From Chloroflexota bacterium (GTDB taxonomy: Bacteria > Chloroflexota > Anaerolineae > Anaerolineales > VGOW01): a DNA stretch of 54,607 nucleotides. The translations under genes were made by a program, and so were the position numbers. The stretch lies in NCBI GenBank assembly GCA_016197225.1, contig JACPWC010000117.1:1-54607 (forward strand), in the 5' to 3' direction. The notes under the pieces are model-generated. The model did not search any database. It was not told the DNA's origin and was given only the letters and a program-made list of their open reading frames with translations. Positions 50,484-54,607 of the stretch are shown piece after piece (the stretch's first letter is position 1; each line of letters opens with the position of its first letter).

Positions 50484-50755
50484 TGGCTGAAGAGATAACC
50501 TGCAAAGAGCTGGTGGAACTTGTCACCGACTATCTGGAAGAGGCTTTGCCTACGGAGCAACGGGCGCGCTTTGAAGCTCATCTTTCCCGGTGTGAGGGCT
50601 GTCAAAGCTATTTCGCGCAAATGCGGCGAACCATTTTGCTTCTGGGCCGCCTGACAGAAGATACCGTGCCGCCAGCCGCAAAAGCTGAGTTGTTGACATT
50701 GTTCCGCAACTGGAAGGAAAGCGGAGAGAGTGATCCACCGGCCCCGGCAGAGTAG
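50483..50755 (+). CDS. Zinc-finger anti-sigma factor
   Basis: In this 90-residue protein CKELVELVTDYLEEALP followed by HLSRCEGCQSY is the ZAS/zf-HC2 pattern (HxxxCxxC). There is no membrane segment, so it is a soluble anti-sigma factor, possibly redox- or metal-responsive. It is translationally coupled to the ECF sigma gene upstream. Confidence 0.88.
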   Translation: MAEEITCKELVELVTDYLEEALPTEQRARFEAHLSRCEGCQSYFAQMRRTILLLGRLTEDTVPPAAKAELLTLFRNWKESGESDPPAPAE

Positions 50756-50767
50756 CCGGGGTTTTGT

Positions 50768-51766
50768 TTACAAGCTCGGCGTCTTCATCCAGGCCGCCGA
50801 GTTGTGAAAGTTGACCAGCGCGCCGCCAGGCGGGTTGATCGAGTCACAGGCGACCCGTTCCTCCTCGCCCAACGTCATTTCCAACACCGGCAACAAGTCC
50901 TGCAACTGCTCCATCGTTCGCGGCCCCACCACCGGCGAGGTGACGCCCGGCTGATCTTTGCACCAGGACAACGCCAGTTGGCCGGGTGTCTTCCCAAACT
51001 GTTTCGCAATTTTGGCAAATTTTTCCCCGGCCTCGATGCCGAGTGGCGTGACGCGGTCGGCGTAGACACTGCCCGGCTGTTGCCCGGCCCGCGAATCGGC
51101 AGGCACAGAGCTTGCCGATGAATAGCGCCCGGCCAGCACGCCCTGCGCCAGCGGCGCCCAGGGCAGGAGCGCCAGGTTGTAGCGCAGAGCCAGCGGCACA
51201 AGTTCATTCTCTATTCGACGATCCAACAAATTGTAGGGCGGCTGTTCGCTCACGTAACGGGCGAAACCGAATCGCTCACTCACCGCCAGCGCCTCCATCA
51301 CCCTCCAGGCCGGGTGGGTGGAGCAACCGATGTAGCGCACCTTGCCGGCCCGCACCAAGTCGGTCAGCGCGCCCAGCGTCTCGTCCACCGGAATCTCCAG
51401 GCTGGGCCGGTGAACCTGATAGAGATCAATGTGATTGACGTTCAAGCGACGCAGAGAGTCCTCACAAGCCTTGAGGAGATGTAAGCGCGAGTTACCGCTG
51501 TCGTTTGGGCCGTCACCCATTTTGAAATGAACTTTGGTCGCCAGAAAAACCTTGTCGCGCCGGTCGGCGATGGCCTTGCCCACAATGACTTCGCTGGCTC
51601 CGGCGTGATACATATTGGCCGTATCCACAAAATTGATGCCGGCGTCGAGGGCGGCATGAATGATGCGAATCGAGTCGGCTTCAGCGGTGGGGCCGCCGAA
51701 GTTTAACGCGCCCAGGCACAACGGCGAAACTTTGACTCCGGTTCGGCCAAAGAGGCGGTAGTTCAT
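50768..51766 (-). CDS. Aldo/keto reductase
   Basis: This 332-residue protein has the AKR catalytic residues: NFVDTANMY (Asp, Tyr), VFLATKVHF (Lys) and [10 protein letters not shown] (His). [19 protein letters not shown] and [14 protein letters not shown] fit the NADPH site of the AKR11-13-like group. It converts carbonyls to alcohols; the substrate is not predictable. Convergent with the anti-sigma gene, divergent from the helicase gene. Confidence 0.92.
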   Translation of the reverse strand: MNYRLFGRTGVKVSPLCLGALNFGGPTAEADSIRIIHAALDAGINFVDTANMYHAGASEVIVGKAIADRRDKVFLATKVHFKMGDGPNDSGNSRLHLLKACEDSLRRLNVNHIDLYQVHRPSLEIPVDETLGALTDLVRAGKVRYIGCSTHPAWRVMEALAVSERFGFARYVSEQPPYNLLDRRIENELVPLALRYNLALLPWAPLAQGVLAGRYSSASSVPADSRAGQQPGSVYADRVTPLGIEAGEKFAKIAKQFGKTPGQLALSWCKDQPGVTSPVVGPRTMEQLQDLLPVLEMTLGEEERVACDSINPPGGALVNFHNSAAWMKTPSL

Positions 51767-51833
51767 GAGTTGACTCCTTTGGTGTTTGTTTTGCTTTCCC
51801 CGTCCGGCTGTGTCATAATCGCCTCAGCTTAGG

Positions 51834-51862
51834 TGTAGGGCGAATTGGCAATTCGCCCTACA
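51834..51862. repeat. TGTAGGGCGAATT hairpin upstream of helicase
   Basis: Perfect 13-bp arms (51834-51846 and 51850-51862) flank GGC. Located 33 bp before the helicase ATG in the divergent promoter region. A related, decayed element is directly behind the helicase at 53376-53415. Confidence 0.75.
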
Positions 51863-51894
51863 GACTCCTGGCAATCAACGATTTGGAGAAATGA

Positions 51895-53370
51895 ATGTCA
51901 CCAACCAACCGCGGCGCGGCCACAACCGGCGACGCTCTCATTGAAGAACCTGATAATACCCTGCTTGAAATAACGGCGGAACAATTGCCGCCACGCCTGC
52001 GCGAAGCCGCCGCCCGCGCCGGCTGGACGGCGCTGATGCCGGTGCAAGCCAAAGCCATCCCTTACCTTTTGGCCGGGCGGAACATGATGATTCAATCGCG
52101 CACCGGTAGCGGCAAGACCGGCGCGTTTATCCTGCCCATCCTGGATCGAATTGACCCGAGGCGCAATGAATGTCAAGCGCTGGTGCTGGTTCCCACCCGC
52201 GAGTTGGCCCGGCAGGTGGCCCAAGAGGCCGAGATGTTGTGCGGCGACTCGGGCGCGCGCACGGCGGCGGTCTATGGCGGCGTGCGCTACGGCCCGCAAA
52301 TTGAAGCCTTGAAGCAGGGCGCGCATCTTGTCGTCGGCACGCCGGGGCGCGTGCTCGATCACTTGCTCCGCCGCACCCTGTCGCTGGAGCACTTGAAGAT
52401 TCTGATCTTCGACGAAGCCGACCGCATGTTGTCTATGGGCTTCTACCCGGACATGAAGCAGGTGCAACGCTACCTGCCCTCGCGTCCGGTCAACGCCTGC
52501 ATGTTCTCGGCCACCTTCCCGCCGCACGTCATCGGCCTGGCCCGCGAATTTCTGCGCCACCCCGAAACCCTCAGCCTCAGCCGCGATCACGTCCACGTCA
52601 CCGACACCGAGCACGTTTATTACACCGCGCCCGGCATGGACAAAGATCGGGCCTTGATTCGCATCATCGAGATTGAAAACCCGGACTCGGCCATCATCTT
52701 CTGCAATACCAAGACCAAAGTCCACTACGTCACCGTCGTCCTGCAACGCTTTGGCTACGACGCCGACGAGTTGAGTTCCGACCTGGCTCAGGGCGCTCGC
52801 GACAAAGTGATGGAGCGCGTGCGGCAGGGAACTCTGCGCTTCCTCGTCGCCACCGACGTAGCCGCGCGCGGGCTGGACATCCCCGAACTCTCGCACGTCA
52901 TTCAATACGAGCCGCCCGAAGACCTCGAAGCCTACATTCATCGCGCCGGGCGCACCGGGCGGGCCGGGGCCAGCGGCGTCGCCATCTCGCTCGTGGCCGG
53001 GGTGGAAAAATTTGAACTGGATCGTATTGCTAAACGATTCGGCATTGATCTGCAAGAGCGGCCTCTGCCCACCGACGAGGACGTGGAAGCCATCGTCTCT
53101 CAACGCCTGACGGCCTTGCTCGAAGCCCGCCTGCGCGACCGCGACAAATTGCAAACCGAGCGCAGTCAGCGGTTTGTGCCACTGGCCCGAAGCCTGGCCG
53201 AGAATGAAGATGAGACCGATCTGATCGCTATGCTGTTGGACGACAATTACCAACAGACTCTGCACGCCCCGCCGCCTCACCCTTCCGGGGAAGCCGCCCC
53301 GGCGCCCGGAAGCCGGGAGCCAAAATCCGGCGGGCGGCGCAACCGGAGTTCCCGCTCCCGCCGACGATGA
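51895..53370 (+). CDS. DEAD-box RNA helicase
   Basis: This 491-residue protein, with GGAG 8 nt upstream of the ATG, has the helicase motifs in order: MPVQAKAIPYLL (Q), SRTGSGKTGA (I), PTRELA (Ia), GTPGR (Ib), DEADRM (II), FSAT (III), IIFCNTK (IV), ATDVAARGLDIP (V) and HRAGRTGRAG (VI). A C-terminal basic Arg/Ser tail (GGRRNRSSRSRRR) probably binds RNA. It remodels RNA structures in ribosome assembly or decay. Confidence 0.94.
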   Translation: MSPTNRGAATTGDALIEEPDNTLLEITAEQLPPRLREAAARAGWTALMPVQAKAIPYLLAGRNMMIQSRTGSGKTGAFILPILDRIDPRRNECQALVLVPTRELARQVAQEAEMLCGDSGARTAAVYGGVRYGPQIEALKQGAHLVVGTPGRVLDHLLRRTLSLEHLKILIFDEADRMLSMGFYPDMKQVQRYLPSRPVNACMFSATFPPHVIGLAREFLRHPETLSLSRDHVHVTDTEHVYYTAPGMDKDRALIRIIEIENPDSAIIFCNTKTKVHYVTVVLQRFGYDADELSSDLAQGARDKVMERVRQGTLRFLVATDVAARGLDIPELSHVIQYEPPEDLEAYIHRAGRTGRAGASGVAISLVAGVEKFELDRIAKRFGIDLQERPLPTDEDVEAIVSQRLTALLEARLRDRDKLQTERSQRFVPLARSLAENEDETDLIAMLLDDNYQQTLHAPPPHPSGEAAPAPGSREPKSGGRRNRSSRSRRR

Positions 53371-53375
53371 TTTAG

Positions 53376-53415
53376 GTAGGGGCGTTCAATCGGGCGATTC
53401 GTGAATCGCCCCTAC
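53376..53415. repeat. GTAGGGGCG/CGCCCCTAC repeat encoding PrsW C-terminus
   Basis: Outer arms GTAGGGGCG (53376-53384) and CGCCCCTAC (53407-53415) enclose an inner hairpin GGCGATTC/GAATCGCC (53393-53410). The last residues and stop of the PrsW-type gene (VGAIHESPD) lie within it. Confidence 0.75.
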
Positions 53416-54607
53416 CGCCGTTTCTGCTTTACGCAAACGGTAGCCAATCATCCCCAACGCCGCCAGCCCGCCCAGCACCAACCCCAAAACGATCAATGCG
53501 CTGACCGCGACCAACAGGCCGGGCACAATTTGTTGCATCACGTCCACGCCCGGCGTGAGCAGAGGCAAACTGCCAAACGAAACGGCCACCACCGCGCCAT
53601 TCCACAGGCCGTGAATGGCGACGGCGGCCAGATACGAAACAAGAAGCCGCCACGGTTTTCGTGTCGCCGCCAACTGGCCCCAACCCCACCCCACCAAACC
53701 GGCGGTCAACCCGTGCATGATCATGGTGCCCATGCGAGCCGTCACCAGCGCCAGCCAGCCCTCGCGAGTCGCGCCCAGGTTGGCCAGACTCTCCACCACG
53801 GCAAAGCCGAGGCCGCCCAGCACGCCGCCGAGAAAAGCCGCCATCGGCGTGGGCCGACGCCGCAACATCAAGATCACGCCCAGCGGCTTGATCAACTCTT
53901 CGAGGGCTGGGAGCAGACCGGCGGCCACCACCAGGGTGGAGACGATTACCCAGGGCTTGAGAACAAACTCGCTCAGCCGTTCAAGGTCGCCCGTAAGTTG
54001 GACGGCGCGAAAGAGGCCGAGCAACTGATCGAATTCATCGGGAGCGACGACGGATAGCAGGCTCAGCCCGGCCACGGCCAGCAGGCCGATGAGGATCACT
54101 TCGGCGGCGAAGGCAATGACAATAGCCAGCCACGCGCCGCTAATAAAATGTCCCCAGGCCCGCAACCGGCTGAACCCGGCCCAGCCGCCCGCCGTGAGCG
54201 CCAACAGAAATGCCGCCGCGCCGAGCACGGCAAAATATTGGGCCAGCCCGATCAGCACGTCGGGCGCGAGATTGAGACTCAACGAAGCCTGCCCGCAAGC
54301 CAACGAAGCTACGACCAGCAAGCCGCCAACCATCAGCCAGCGCAAGTTGGCTTGCCATATAAAAGAAGCGCGGCCGCGCAAAGCCTGCGCCGCCTCCCAA
54401 ACGAGTGGCCCGCCCAGCAAGCCCAAACCAAAAATTGTCACGACGGCCACCAGATCGAGTCCCTGGCGATTCGGAGTCAGACTCAAAGCCAGCGCAACCA
54501 AAGCGGCCAGACCGACTCCGCCCACGAGGCCGCTCAACCCCAGCACCAGCGCCAGCACCTCCCAGGCTGTAGTTTTCGGTTTGGCCGCCTCCAGCGGGGC
54601 AACAGTG
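53386..54607 (-). CDS. PrsW-type intramembrane metalloprotease (5' end beyond window)
   Basis: About 407 codons are visible and the frame is open to the window edge, so the start is missing or lies just outside. There are at least nine hydrophobic segments. FVLKPWVIVSTLVVAAGLLPALEELIKPLG carries the EExxK motif of PrsW/CPBP-like proteases, and later His residues (MIMHGLTAGLVGWGWG, AIHGLWNG) complete the metal site. Such enzymes cleave anti-sigma factors or other membrane proteins. The terminal VGAIHESPD is repeat-encoded. Confidence 0.82.
   Translation of the reverse strand, partial: TVAPLEAAKPKTTAWEVLALVLGLSGLVGGVGLAALVALALSLTPNRQGLDLVAVVTIFGLGLLGGPLVWEAAQALRGRASFIWQANLRWLMVGGLLVVASLACGQASLSLNLAPDVLIGLAQYFAVLGAAAFLLALTAGGWAGFSRLRAWGHFISGAWLAIVIAFAAEVILIGLLAVAGLSLLSVVAPDEFDQLLGLFRAVQLTGDLERLSEFVLKPWVIVSTLVVAAGLLPALEELIKPLGVILMLRRRPTPMAAFLGGVLGGLGFAVVESLANLGATREGWLALVTARMGTMIMHGLTAGLVGWGWGQLAATRKPWRLLVSYLAAVAIHGLWNGAVVAVSFGSLPLLTPGVDVMQQIVPGLLVAVSALIVLGLVLGGLAALGMIGYRLRKAETAVGAIHESPD

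Noticed and set aside
51898-53280. 460-codon antisense frame opposite the DEAD-box helicase
   Set aside because: All helicase motifs are on the plus strand; the antisense frame has no domain similarity.

Overview
This is a GC-rich, densely coding bacterial chromosome segment. Its gene content and style point to an Anaerolineae-like Chloroflexi: PT-rich linkers in a secreted protein, many GAF-type histidine kinases, STAND and KAP NTPases, and abundant small palindromic repeats between genes. That placement is an inference from style, because no marker phylogeny was possible.

Layout. Positions 1-1700 hold infC-rpmI-rplT on the minus strand. infC appears to start at AUC, and rplT is cut after codon 65. 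A piece encoding the L20 C-terminus lies 18 kb away on the plus strand (18783-18875), as expected if the segment between was inverted or misassembled. Positions 1.9-8.0 kb carry a degenerate metallo-beta-lactamase-fold protein, an AlaX-type editing protein, a GAF/PAS histidine kinase, a nucleotidyltransferase and a TrmH methyltransferase. The replication origin lies at 8.0-10.6 kb, with dnaA flanked on both sides by DnaA-box clusters. PHP phosphoesterase, holB, a CorC-type membrane protein, a MEMO protein, rhomboid, gmk, a FmdB-type zinc ribbon and a secreted metalloprotease follow up to 18.8 kb. From 18.9 to 26 kb come an AT-richer hypothetical gene, tandem PAP2 phosphatases, an esterase, an Xaa-Pro peptidase, an SDR and a radical SAM/HhH protein.

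Accessory part. At 26.2-28.4 kb a KAP P-loop NTPase is fused to an FGE-sulfatase (C-type-lectin fold) domain whose C-terminus looks like a diversity-generating-retroelement variable region; no reverse transcriptase is in the window. Next to it a DUF559 nuclease gene sits exactly between two direct copies of a ~110-bp multi-hairpin repeat. A FtsK-like ATPase with its own operator (35.4 kb), a VapBC-type toxin-antitoxin pair (42 kb) and a two-gene nSTAND-WD40 system (42.8-47.1 kb) complete this part. Housekeeping genes between and after them include S9 peptidase, SpoU methyltransferase, holA, prfA-prmC, two-component systems, an ECF sigma/anti-sigma pair, an aldo/keto reductase, a DEAD-box helicase and a PrsW-type protease cut by the window edge.

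The most unusual overall feature is the repeat load. At least ten families of short palindromes occupy intergenic gaps, and several of the same sequences also sit in frame inside coding regions (SDR, radical SAM, SpoU methyltransferase, PrmC) or supply the last codons and stop of genes (holB, corC, PrsW, PrmC, PHP, the L20 fragment). This resembles the protein-invading palindromic elements known from Rickettsia, but with different sequences.
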